Shown here: positions 18,931 through 26,576 of the stretch, one piece after another
Position numbering within the stretch: the stretch's first letter is position 1
How the letters are laid out: the number at the start of each line of letters is the position of its first letter
NCBI GenBank assembly: GCA_028821265.1
Contig: JAPPGU010000078.1
Coordinates: 1 to 35,365 of the forward strand
Source of the DNA: a bacterium
Lineage (GTDB): Bacteria > Actinomycetota > Acidimicrobiia > Spongiisociales > Spongiisociaceae
Direction: 5' to 3'
DNA: 35,365 nucleotides
Translations under genes and position numbers: made by a program
Notes under the pieces: model-generated
What the model saw: the letters and a program-made list of their open reading frames with translations, nothing else
Told to the model about the DNA's origin: nothing
Database searches by the model: none

Positions 18931-19797
18931 CTACGTCTTGGGTCGTAGCTCGAAGATCATCGATACCCGGGACGTGACCACCTCGGAGCCGCCGAACACG
19001 GGCGTGGGCGCGGCAGCCGACTCCGCCGCCACCGCATCGTCCCCTTGCATCCTCTCGACGGCTGCATAGGGATCGAAGCCGGCCGGGGTGATCCTGACGA
19101 TCCGCACGATCTCGTACCCCATGTGCCCGGCGATGGCCCGGGCGGTCGCCTGGGCGTCGTCGATGGCATCGAGCAGGGCAAGCCGCTCGAACTCGGCACG
19201 GCGGGAGACGGTGAAGTCCAACCCGTCGAAGCGGACATGGTCTCCCCCGCTGTTGATCACCATGTCGACCAGCCCGCCGGCGAACCCGGTGCCTCGGATG
19301 GCGATCGACAGCCGGTTCTCGTAGAGGAAACCGAGCGACACCCGGCCCTGGTCGGTCCAGTCGAACTCCTCCCGGATGCGGATGCTCACCGTCTGCAGGC
19401 CGTTCGGGGAGATACAGGTCGGAGGCGCCGTGTGATCCGCCGTCTCGGGCTCGGTCTTCGTGCAGTTCTCGGCGACCGCGTCGGCGATGGCCTGGACCGC
19501 CTTGTTCCCGTCCGACACCGCGGTGATGAGCGAGTCACGCAGCACGCTCACCGTGAACCGGCCGATGGCGCCGTCGTAGCTGACGCTACGGCTGCCGACA
19601 CCCTCCACCGCCAGTTCCGTCAGTTTCGGCTCCCCCATCTCGACCTCGCCGGGCATGGTCGATCCGTTCCCTTCCCCCTGTCCTGCTCGCGCAGAGGGCA
19701 GGAGCGCGGGCGTGCTCACTACGGCCAGCACGATGATCGCCACCAGCATCACCTTGACCGTCCGGGACATACCCGGAACCCGTATCGCTTCCCTCAT
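18931..19797 (-). CDS. Exported SIMPL-domain (DUF541) protein
   Basis: A 288-residue protein with an N-terminal hydrophobic signal (VKVMLVAIIVLAVVSTPALL, cleaved near SARA) and a SIMPL/DUF541 domain. Visible family features are the VEGVGSRSV start, a periodic helix of the NKAVQAIADAV type, and the LDAIDDAQATARAIAGHMG helix near the C-terminus. SIMPL proteins are periplasmic or secreted and of poorly defined role. The open frame extends 34 codons further upstream, but ATG at 19797 has GGAGG six bases before it and gives a proper signal peptide. An insertion with two cysteines lies mid-domain (ENCTKTEP..PPTCIS), possibly a disulfide. It is divergent from the thioredoxin-like lipoprotein, so a shared promoter region and envelope role are plausible. 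Confidence 0.8.
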   Translation of the reverse strand: MREAIRVPGMSRTVKVMLVAIIVLAVVSTPALLPSARAGQGEGNGSTMPGEVEMGEPKLTELAVEGVGSRSVSYDGAIGRFTVSVLRDSLITAVSDGNKAVQAIADAVAENCTKTEPETADHTAPPTCISPNGLQTVSIRIREEFDWTDQGRVSLGFLYENRLSIAIRGTGFAGGLVDMVINSGGDHVRFDGLDFTVSRRAEFERLALLDAIDDAQATARAIAGHMGYEIVRIVRITPAGFDPYAAVERMQGDDAVAAESAAAPTPVFGGSEVVTSRVSMIFELRPKT

Positions 19798-19925
19798 CTC
19801 GATCCTCCAGATAGTTGCCGGCCGGCGCTCGACCGCGTCGATGCTCGATTCCACACACTCGAAACCTAGTGATACTGGCCGGGTATCCTGGCGCGGCACT
19901 CACCCTCCAGGTACGCGGAGCGGAC

Positions 19926-20840
19926 TTGCGGCTGATCCGTTCGGTAATAGCTATGGCACTACTGGCCGGCGCGGTCATGTCTTGCGGTGGAGACGCCACC
20001 GGTCCTGCCACCACTCAAGCACCCCCCGATCCGGGCACCACCATCGACTCCAGCCCTGCTCCGGAAGAGGCGACCACCACCGTTGCGGACACGGCGGCGA
20101 CCGTGGCCACTACATCCGAGGCACCCGATACAACCATCGGAACGACCGAGCCGGAACCGATATCCACCACCTCGGCGACGACATCGTTAACGACGGCCGC
20201 CTCGACCTCCGAGGAAACGGCAAACACCACCGAGCCGTCCACCACGACGACCGTGGCAGCCGAGACCACCACTACCACCGCCGCAGCCGAGACCACCACT
20301 ACCACCGCCGCAGCCGAGACCACCACAACGACCGCTGCTGCGGAGACCACCACGACCACCACCGAGGCCCTGGTAACCACCACAGCCGTACCGGCGACGA
20401 CCACCACCGCGCCGCCCGCCACCGCGATCTCCGATGACGTGCCCGACATCGAGATGTTCGACGCGGCCACCGGAGAGCTGGTCAGCCTGCGGTCGGTCGT
20501 CAAGGGCGAGAAGCCCCTGATGTTCTGGTTCTGGTCCCCATTCTGAGAGACGTGCCGGGAGGAAGCCCCGGGCATCGAGCAGTTCGCTCGGCAGCACTCC
20601 AACCGACTCACCGTCATCGGAATCGGCGGTGTAGGCACGCTCGAGATCGCGCAGGAATTCGTGGTCGAGAAGGGGGTCACGTTCACGGCGCTCTGGAGCG
20701 AGGCGCGCGACGCCTGGGAGTACTACGGGATGAACAGCACGTCGGACTTCATGCTCCTCGACAGGTTCGGCAACCGCCTGACCGAACCCGCACCCTATGA
20801 GGAGCAACTCGTCATCCAGCTTCTGGACGAACTGACCTGA
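19926..20840 (+). CDS. Thioredoxin-like lipoprotein, probable selenoprotein (in-frame TGA at UxxC)
   Basis: Read from TTG 19926 (GGAG five bases upstream) the product is 304 residues. It has a lipoprotein signal ending AVMSC|GG, a long Thr/Ala/Pro-rich linker with 9-residue repeats, then a thioredoxin/TlpA-like domain. TGA at 20544-20546 (residue 207) interrupts the domain exactly at the redox motif: FWSPF-TGA-ETCREEAP. Thioredoxin-fold relatives have W-x-P-x-C-x-x-C here, so the TGA takes the place of the first Cys, with Cys210 as partner. After the TGA, 97 codons stay open and domain-like (LTVIGIGG, FMLLDRFGNRL) to a stop at 20838. The best reading is Sec insertion giving a UxxC extracytoplasmic thiol oxidoreductase. 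A nonsense mutation is the alternative; then the product would be a Thr-rich lipoprotein without a redox domain. Confidence 0.7.
20256..20363 (+). repeat. 27-base tandem repeat encoding a Thr/Ala-rich linker
   Basis: Four in-frame copies of a 27-base unit encode AAETTTTTA-type blocks. The first two copies are identical and the last two diverge at third positions. They form the extended linker between the lipid anchor and the thioredoxin-like domain, probably spanning the cell wall and possibly O-glycosylated. Copy number is likely to vary between strains. Confidence 0.85.
20553..20590 (+). promoter_or_regulatory. Candidate bacterial SECIS hairpins
   Basis: Two stem-loops follow the TGA. Hairpin A (20553-20574) pairs TGCCGGG with CCC-GGGCA, one bulged G, loop AGGAAGC, with its loop G about 14 bases after the TGA. 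Hairpin B (20576-20590) is CGAGC/GCTCG with loop AGTTC, loop G about 35 bases after the TGA. Bacterial SECIS elements lie in the coding sequence just after UGA with a G early in the loop, so either could recruit SelB; B fits the usual spacing better. Which one is used, if any, cannot be decided by eye. Confidence 0.4.
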
Positions 20841-20876
20841 CCTGCCTGACCCGACGGCCAACTACCAACTAATGAT

Positions 20877-22064
20877 CTAGATCTGGTCCAGGCTTCTCTT
20901 CACGAAGGTCCGGTCGAGGGCGAAGGGTGACTCCTCGATCCGCCCGGTGATCAGGTCGGCCAGGATGCGACCCCCCGCCGGGGAGCACATGATGCCGTGA
21001 CCCGAGTAACCGCTGTTGACCCACAATCCGTCGATGGGCGCCTGCCCTATCAGGGGGCGGTGGTCGGGGCTCATCACGTACTGCCCGGAGTGGACCATCC
21101 AGGAGAGCTCTCCCCTCCTCCAGGCCTCGCCCCAGAAGGGACTGATCCGGGCGGCGGCGTCCGGACTGGAGGGATCCAGCACCCGGAACGCCATGCCGGA
21201 ACTGGGAGGGACATCCTCCACGGGATCCCTTCCAGGCCCCCGGGGCGCGGCGTCCAGCAATGCGGCACCCGCCAGGGCGGGGCGCCAATGCGTGCCGGTG
21301 TCGTCATCGATCGTCATGGGCGCGTCAGGAGGGACCCGCGCCAGATCGGGCACCACCACCTTGTGGCGGGGCTTGACCTCCAGCGGCAGTTCCACCCCGA
21401 GGAGGGCGGCCAGCCTGGCCGTGAAGGGTCCGGCGGCTATCACCACCTGTTCGGCCCGGATGTGACCCCTGTCCGTGCCCACGTCGAAGCCTCCCGCGGG
21501 AAGCTCTCGGAGCGACACCACCCGGCACGAAACGTGGAGCGGGGCGCCTGACGCCCGCAGCAGCCCCAGGGTCAGAGCCCTCGGATCGGCGAAGCCGTCG
21601 TCCGCCCGGTAGCGGGCACTGACCACCTCACCACTCAGATAGGGGAACCTGCGCCTTGCCTCGTCCCCGGTCAGGATCTCGATGTCGGTCTGCCCCCAGG
21701 AGTGCTGGCGAGCCACCAGCCGCCGCTGCTCCACAGCCTTTTCCTCGGACGTGGTGGCCCAGAGGTACCCCGGCTGCCTCACCGCCAGCCCGGCCGCGTC
21801 CTGGCCGGTGATCGCGGCGAAGTTCAGGATCAGGTCGACCGTCTCGCGCACCAGGTCGGTCTCCTCCCGGTTGTCGAACTGCAGCCGGAAGGCACCGGTG
21901 GAAGCCGGGGTGGTGAGCGAGGCGGCCACAGGCCGGGCCTCCAGCACCACCGGCGACAGCCCGGCCCGCGCAGCCCAGAACGCCGTGGACGCCCCGACTA
22001 TCCCGGCCCCGATGATCACCAACTCCGCGCCGGCCGGAAGGCCCCTGTCAACCTCGGATACCAT
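20877..22064 (-). CDS. FAD-dependent oxidoreductase (DAO family), second copy
   Basis: A 395-residue DAO/glycine-oxidase-family flavoprotein. The dinucleotide-binding GAGIVGAS motif is at residues 19-26, followed by VVLEARPV and STGAFRLQ (FAD loop). The C-terminal NSGYSGHGIMCSPAGG block is the second FAD motif. It is only distantly similar to the oxidase at 14721-15830, so the substrates are likely different. Candidates are sarcosine-like secondary amines or D-amino acids. It has no signal peptide. The ATG has no strong ribosome-binding site. It lies 75 bases downstream of the sterol methyltransferase on the same strand and could be co-transcribed with it, although no functional connection is obvious. 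Confidence 0.8.
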   Translation of the reverse strand: MVSEVDRGLPAGAELVIIGAGIVGASTAFWAARAGLSPVVLEARPVAASLTTPASTGAFRLQFDNREETDLVRETVDLILNFAAITGQDAAGLAVRQPGYLWATTSEEKAVEQRRLVARQHSWGQTDIEILTGDEARRRFPYLSGEVVSARYRADDGFADPRALTLGLLRASGAPLHVSCRVVSLRELPAGGFDVGTDRGHIRAEQVVIAAGPFTARLAALLGVELPLEVKPRHKVVVPDLARVPPDAPMTIDDDTGTHWRPALAGAALLDAAPRGPGRDPVEDVPPSSGMAFRVLDPSSPDAAARISPFWGEAWRRGELSWMVHSGQYVMSPDHRPLIGQAPIDGLWVNSGYSGHGIMCSPAGGRILADLITGRIEESPFALDRTFVKRSLDQI

Positions 22065-22139
22065 GCCACAAAGCTAGTTCGGCGGATGGGGAAAGGCACA
22101 AGGGGACAACCCGGTCATGGACCGTTCCGCCGCTCGGCC

Positions 22140-23174
22140 CTATGCCGGTTTGCGGGCGTGGATGAAGTACGCCGGTGTGAAGATGCCGAGCCGGCCGGCC
22201 TCGACCAGGGCGACCGCGCAGATGTTCAGGGTCTCCGACACCCGGACCGATCCCTTCGGCGCGATGCGGAGGGCCTCCAGCAATCTGAGCGAGACCTGGG
22301 TGATCGAGCGTCCGATCCTCGAGCTCCGGAAGGTCGCCAGCGAGATCCCCGAACCCACCAGGGGTTGGTACCAGGGAACCGACGGACCGGTCGGCACCGT
22401 GACGTCCCGCGTCTCCAGCACCTCGAACCCCACCGCCACGAGCGCTTCGTCGACCGTTCTGCGCTCGTCGAGCTCGAGTATGCCGCCGCCCAGCTCGATG
22501 TCGGCCTTGATCCTCCGGTGGAGGGGATCCTCGGGGTCGTAGCGGTCGGTCATGCACCACTCGTAGGAGGCGAAGCAGGCGCCCGGCTTCAGCAGCCGGA
22601 ACGCCTCGCCGTAGATGCTGACCTTGTCCGGGGCGTGGCAGGTCGCCTCTATGGAGAAAACGGCGTCGAACGAGCCGTCAGGAGCGTCCACGTCGAGGAA
22701 GTCGCAGTGCATGAATTCGGCCAGATGGGTCAGCTCCGCCTCCTCCGCATACTTGCGGGCGTGCTCGAGCTGGTAGGCGTTGCTGTTGACGCCCACGATC
22801 CGGGCGCCGGTGAACCGGGCGATCTCCAGGAGCGGCCCGCCGACGCCGCAGCCGAGGTCGGCGACCACCATGCCGGGTCCCAGCCCGAGCTTGTGGGCCA
22901 GGTAGTGCTGGTGGCGGGCCAGCGACGCCTTGAAGCTCTCGCCGGGGACCCGAGGGGCGAAATGGAACGACCTTCCCCACCCGAACTCGAAGAAGTCCGT
23001 GACCACGTTGTAGTAGAGATCGTTGATCTCCTTGTGGTCGAGCGGTGTCCTCTCCCGCTTGTCACGACGAGTCGTGCGGAAGCGCCGGTCGTACTCACCG
23101 ATGGTCCGGGCGATGCCGGAAGTGGCGCCCTTCAGGGAGTTGGAAAGTTTGAACGCCACGGTTCTCTCCAGCAT
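22140..23174 (-). CDS. Sterol C-24 methyltransferase (SMT/ERG6-like)
   Basis: A 344-residue SAM-dependent methyltransferase with the full eukaryotic-type sterol C-24 methyltransferase layout. The aromatic sterol-binding block is at residues 54-73 (YYNVVTDFF, FEFGWGRSFHFA). The SAM motif LGCGVGGP is at 107-114. EATCHAP is at 176-182 and YEWCMTD at 204-210. A C-terminal sterol-MT domain (about 275-344) ends in IFTPAYFIHARKP. ERG6/SMT adds methyl groups at C-24 of the sterol side chain. Generic small-molecule methyltransferases lack the GWG and YEWCMTD blocks and the C-terminal domain. The ATG at 23174 was preferred to a TTG 18 codons upstream. Bacterial SMTs are known from uncultured, largely marine bacteria. 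No squalene epoxidase or oxidosqualene cyclase gene is in the window, so the sterol may be host-derived or made elsewhere in the genome. Confidence 0.88.
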   Translation of the reverse strand: MLERTVAFKLSNSLKGATSGIARTIGEYDRRFRTTRRDKRERTPLDHKEINDLYYNVVTDFFEFGWGRSFHFAPRVPGESFKASLARHQHYLAHKLGLGPGMVVADLGCGVGGPLLEIARFTGARIVGVNSNAYQLEHARKYAEEAELTHLAEFMHCDFLDVDAPDGSFDAVFSIEATCHAPDKVSIYGEAFRLLKPGACFASYEWCMTDRYDPEDPLHRRIKADIELGGGILELDERRTVDEALVAVGFEVLETRDVTVPTGPSVPWYQPLVGSGISLATFRSSRIGRSITQVSLRLLEALRIAPKGSVRVSETLNICAVALVEAGRLGIFTPAYFIHARKPA

Positions 23175-23269
23175 GCCTTGCGACAACCCACCCCGGGCAC
23201 CGTAACGAGGGGCCCGCGCCGCTGTCAACCATCGACTGGCCGCTCAGCCCGGTCGAAAGCAGATGCCCG

Positions 23270-23665
23270 CTAGCAGCCGCAGGCGACTTCGCTACCCGGC
23301 TGGGAGTCGTCACCCTCGGTGGGGTAGCCGTCACGCTTCCACCAGTCGAGGCCGCCGATCAGCTCGCGCACCTCGAAGCCCAGCATGAGGAGCTTGAGCG
23401 CGGTCTTGGTGGATGCGTTGCAGCCGATCCCGTCGCAGTAGCAGACGTAGGTCCTTGACCGGTCCAGCGAGGCCGTCGAGTCGGCGTCGATACCCCGGTG
23501 TGGCAGGCTCAAAGCTCCCGGTATGTGCTCCCGGGCGTAGGCCTCGGCGGACCGGCCATCGACCACAACCAAGGGCTCGCCGTTGCCCAGCGCCTCGTGG
23601 ACGTCCCACGAGTCCATCTCGAAGTCGAGCTTTCTCTTGTAGTGGTTCAACTGGTCGGTGCTCAT
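23270..23665 (-). CDS. Rhodanese-like sulfurtransferase domain protein
   Basis: A 131-residue single-domain rhodanese. It shows VVVDGRSAEAYAREHIPGA (residues 33-51), the active-site strand and loop YVCYCDGIGCNAS (73-85), and the closing LIGGLDWWKRDGYP. Cys77 is the likely persulfide-forming residue; Cys75 and Cys82 flank it and the C-terminus ends in CGC, so it is unusually Cys-rich and may pass sulfur or bind metal. The start at 23665 has GAGGAA six bases upstream; longer versions lack a ribosome-binding site. It is cytosolic. It is divergent from the cyclophilin gene across about 150 bases. Confidence 0.8.
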   Translation of the reverse strand: MSTDQLNHYKRKLDFEMDSWDVHEALGNGEPLVVVDGRSAEAYAREHIPGALSLPHRGIDADSTASLDRSRTYVCYCDGIGCNASTKTALKLLMLGFEVRELIGGLDWWKRDGYPTEGDDSQPGSEVACGC

Positions 23666-23812
23666 CCGGTTCCTCGCGCTCATCGAGCCAGGCACCCTAG
23701 ACCCCCGCCCGCACCATGCCCAACTCAGGGGTCGGACGGCGGGAGCGGCGATCGCCACGGTTAGGGTTACCCGGTCCCTACACCCCAGTCACCAACACTC
23801 AGGAGTCCAGCA

Positions 23813-24373
23813 GTGACCGACGTACCCTGCCCGGCGGCCGACGGGTCCAGCCCCGCCCGCCGCCAGTTCCCGAAGCCGCCCCCGATGTGCATCGACCCCG
23901 CCAAGTCCTACACCGCGGTGATGGACACGTCGATGGGGTCGATCACCATCGCCCTCGATGCCGCCGCCGCCCCCCTTACGGTGAACAACTTCGTGGTGCT
24001 GGCCCGCTACCACTACTACGAAGGCGTGATCTTCCACAGAATCATCGAGGGCTTCGTCTGCCAGGGCGGCGACCCCACCGGCTCGGGTCGGGGCGGCCCC
24101 GGCTACCGCTTCGCCGACGAACTGCCGCAGCCCGGCAGCTACGAGCTGGGTTCGCTGGCCATGGCCAACGCGGGGCCCGACACCAACGGCAGCCAGTTCT
24201 TCATCATCAGTGGCTCCGACGGCACCCGCCTGCCACCCCACTACTCGCTGTTCGGCAAGGTGACCGACGGCCTGGACGTGGTGGACGCCATGCAGAGGGT
24301 GCCGACCGCCCGCAACGACCGCCCGCTCACCCCTGTCACCATCAACTCGGTTACGATCACAGAGTCCGACTGA
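23813..24373 (+). CDS. Peptidyl-prolyl cis-trans isomerase, cyclophilin type
   Basis: A 186-residue cyclophilin. Active-site elements are FHRIIEGFVCQGGDP (Arg76, Gln84), GRGGPGY and NGSQFFI. The domain fills residues 30-186, with a short 30-residue lead that is not a signal peptide, so the enzyme is cytosolic. It catalyses prolyl isomerisation during folding. The GTG start at 23813 has AGGAG seven bases upstream. It is a stand-alone gene with a TAGGGT-like -10 element in the spacer before it (about 23761-23770). Confidence 0.92.
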   Translation: MTDVPCPAADGSSPARRQFPKPPPMCIDPAKSYTAVMDTSMGSITIALDAAAAPLTVNNFVVLARYHYYEGVIFHRIIEGFVCQGGDPTGSGRGGPGYRFADELPQPGSYELGSLAMANAGPDTNGSQFFIISGSDGTRLPPHYSLFGKVTDGLDVVDAMQRVPTARNDRPLTPVTINSVTITESD

Positions 24374-24420
24374 CCTGACGGAAACCCCAAGCCGGCAGCC
24401 GGACGATCCGAACCAACACC

Positions 24421-24453
24421 GATCACCGGCCACTAACCACTGGCCACCGGATC
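24421..24453. terminator. Hairpin between convergent cyclophilin and SpoIID genes
   Basis: GGCCA at 24428-24432 pairs with TGGCC at 24441-24445 around an eight-base loop. Outer GATC/GATC pairing (24421-24424 with 24450-24453) extends it with small internal mismatches. It overlaps the stop of the minus-strand SpoIID gene and lies just past the cyclophilin stop, as expected for a shared terminator. There is no T tract. Confidence 0.4.
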
Positions 24454-26427
24454 GAATAGTTGGTCGAGAGCCCGCACCACGAAGGTGGCCATCTCGGCCC
24501 GGGACACGGGCCGGTCGGGGCAGAACCGCAGCGGATCGGTGGAGCACCCCGCGGTGATGTCGGCCGCGGCCAGGGCATCAATGTCGGCCTCGTGGGAGCC
24601 CCCGGTATCCGTGAAACCGGCCGACCCGGCGCGTTCCAGTTCGAACGCCCTCACCAGGAACGTGGCCATCTGGCCCCGAGAGACGGCCGAGTCCGGGCAG
24701 AACCGCGGCGGATCGGCGCCGCATCCCTTGGTCACCTCGAGTTCGGCGAGACGCTCCACATAGCCCGCCCACCATTCACCGGGATCCACATCTTCGAACC
24801 GCGTCACGGCATTGGAAGGCTCGAAACCCGGGTCGAGGACCCGGACCATCCACACCGCCATGGTCGAGCGCTGGAGGGGCAGCCCGGGGCAGAAGAGCCG
24901 CGCGCCGCACTCGGTGCCGTCCAGGACGCCCGCCTCCGCCAACCGGTCGATCGAAGCCTCGAAGACACTGCCGTCATCGTCTTCGAAGCTGCCCGACCCG
25001 GCGGGTTGTCCAGGTTCCTCAGGGTCGTCGGCCGGCGGAGGGGCCACGCCGTCGATGGCCGTGATGTTGGAGGACTTGAGGCCCAGCTTGGTCCGGAAGT
25101 CGGCCCCGGCGACCGTTACCGACACAGGGTCGCCGCCGCGGACACCCCGGAACAGGACCCGCGCCGGGGAGGACAGGGACTCCCGGTCGACCAGGACCGC
25201 CTCGGTGACGTCGTCCCATCCCAGCCAGGTGGCCAGAGAGGCGGCGCTCACCCGCTCCTCCCATGACGCGTTCGGGTTGCCTACGGCCGGGTCCACGTCC
25301 CACGGGTCCGCGACCGGTCTCAGGTAGGGCCACTCCGTTCCCGGCGTCCTGCCGTCCCACTCGGTGAAGAACCCGTACACGTTGGTGCGGGTGATCCCGC
25401 CGGATGAGGCGGAGAAGAACGTCTGGACGATCCCCGCCTTCGTGTACCTCTCCCAGCCGGCGCCGAAGTAGGTGAGCACCCGGTCCCTGGTGCTCACCAC
25501 ACCGTCGAGCCAGGGCTGCCCGTTCGAGCGGGTCTCCTTGGCCCAGCCTATGTAGTTGATGTCCCGCCAGCTGTCGTAGAGATGGCACCAGCAGCTGTCC
25601 TTGCGGGCGGCGTTGATTCCCGGATCCTCGTCGGGGTCGGCGGGGCGCGGCCCGGTCTCCCACAGGAAGAACTTGTAGGCCGCGTAGGAGCGGGACGTCA
25701 CGGCCTGGGCCTCGTTCACCCCCGGCGCCGACCAATGGTCCAGCACCTCGGCAACGCCGCGGAGGTAGTCCTCGAGCCCGATCGCCAGGACCACGTGGAA
25801 CCCCACCTCCACGGGGTCGTCCCGTATCTTCAGCTCCCCGTGCCGGTACTCGCAGACCTCGTTGGTGCGGGATGCGCACAGCTTGGCCCTGCTCTCACCG
25901 TGACGGAGCCGCACCCCGGCCGCGTCGGGCCACGAGATGGACGCCCGGCAGCTACCGGCCGTTCCCTGGAGCGCGCCACCGTGGAAGAAGCCGCACTGGC
26001 CGCGGGCGATGCGGCGGAACTCCCACCGCTCCCCCGCCTGGGGATGCTGCGGCTTCGGGCACGGACCCGCACCGTCGTCCGCCAGGCACAGATCGAGGGG
26101 ACCTCCCACGGCGGTGAACTCCAGCAGGGTGATCTGGGACCCCAGATTGATCCACAGCGGGTTGTCCAGCGTGTAGAGCAGGTCGTTGGGCAGGGCGAGA
26201 TCGCTCAGGGACCCCGGCGCCGAGCCCGGGAAGTAGTAGGCGGCGATGTCCTCGCCCGGCTTGGCCGGATCGGCGAGGGCTTGGCCCAGAGCGCCCCACT
26301 GGCCCATACCCACGCCGTGGCCCCATCCCGCGCCCTCGAAATCGAACCCAGGCGTGTGGTGGGCGTCTGCCCCGACAGCCGGGAGCAGCCCCACCAAGAG
26401 CAGTACGACGAGCACTCTCCGGACCAC
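24433..26427 (-). CDS. Exported SpoIID/LytB-domain protein with SLH-like repeats
   Basis: About 664 residues. The N-terminus (VRRVLVVLLLVGLLPAVGADA) is a classic signal peptide if the GTG at 26427 is used; a TTG ten codons earlier is the other option, and neither has a clear ribosome-binding site. GWGHGVGMGQWGA follows directly, then a SpoIID/LytB core with GLEDYLRGVAEV and AVTSRSYAAYKF and the SSGGITR segment. SpoIID-type domains act on peptidoglycan glycan strands (lytic transglycosylase-like or amidase enhancer). After a Pro/Asp linker come three 50-60-residue repeats containing FCPD..VSR..MATF[LV]VRA, S-layer-homology-like modules common in actinobacterial secreted proteins and thought to bind the wall. 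Likely role: cell-wall remodelling or anchoring. Confidence 0.85.
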   Translation of the reverse strand: MVRRVLVVLLLVGLLPAVGADAHHTPGFDFEGAGWGHGVGMGQWGALGQALADPAKPGEDIAAYYFPGSAPGSLSDLALPNDLLYTLDNPLWINLGSQITLLEFTAVGGPLDLCLADDGAGPCPKPQHPQAGERWEFRRIARGQCGFFHGGALQGTAGSCRASISWPDAAGVRLRHGESRAKLCASRTNEVCEYRHGELKIRDDPVEVGFHVVLAIGLEDYLRGVAEVLDHWSAPGVNEAQAVTSRSYAAYKFFLWETGPRPADPDEDPGINAARKDSCWCHLYDSWRDINYIGWAKETRSNGQPWLDGVVSTRDRVLTYFGAGWERYTKAGIVQTFFSASSGGITRTNVYGFFTEWDGRTPGTEWPYLRPVADPWDVDPAVGNPNASWEERVSAASLATWLGWDDVTEAVLVDRESLSSPARVLFRGVRGGDPVSVTVAGADFRTKLGLKSSNITAIDGVAPPPADDPEEPGQPAGSGSFEDDDGSVFEASIDRLAEAGVLDGTECGARLFCPGLPLQRSTMAVWMVRVLDPGFEPSNAVTRFEDVDPGEWWAGYVERLAELEVTKGCGADPPRFCPDSAVSRGQMATFLVRAFELERAGSAGFTDTGGSHEADIDALAAADITAGCSTDPLRFCPDRPVSRAEMATFVVRALDQLFDPVASG

Positions 26428-26471
26428 CTGCCGAGTGTAGGAGTGCTCTGTTAGCAAGACGTCAGGGCCCC

Positions 26472-26508
26472 ACCCGGCAGCCCATGTCGAGGGCTGGTTC
26501 CGCCGGGT
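26472..26508 (-). terminator. Hairpin downstream of the SAM methyltransferase gene
   Basis: ACCCGGC (26472-26478) pairs with GCCGGGT (26502-26508), and inside it AGCCC (26479-26483) pairs with GGGCT (26491-26495), with a six-base bulge on one side. It lies between the end of the methyltransferase gene and the start of the SpoIID gene, both on the minus strand, so it probably separates the two transcripts. Confidence 0.45.
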
Positions 26509-26576
26509 CGGTCTCGGCCCTCGCAGGCCGGAGAGCTACCCGGGCGGTTTGACCACGTCTGGCGGCGCCGGTTCGT

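Noticed and set aside
20256-20363. The 27-base tandem repeat as a possible CRISPR or mobile-element repeat
   Set aside because: Units are contiguous, in frame and encode a Thr-rich linker; there are no spacers.
20874-20883. GATCTAGATC palindrome at the end of the second FAD oxidase gene
   Set aside because: Ten bases only, overlaps a stop codon, and is in no position suited to an operator.
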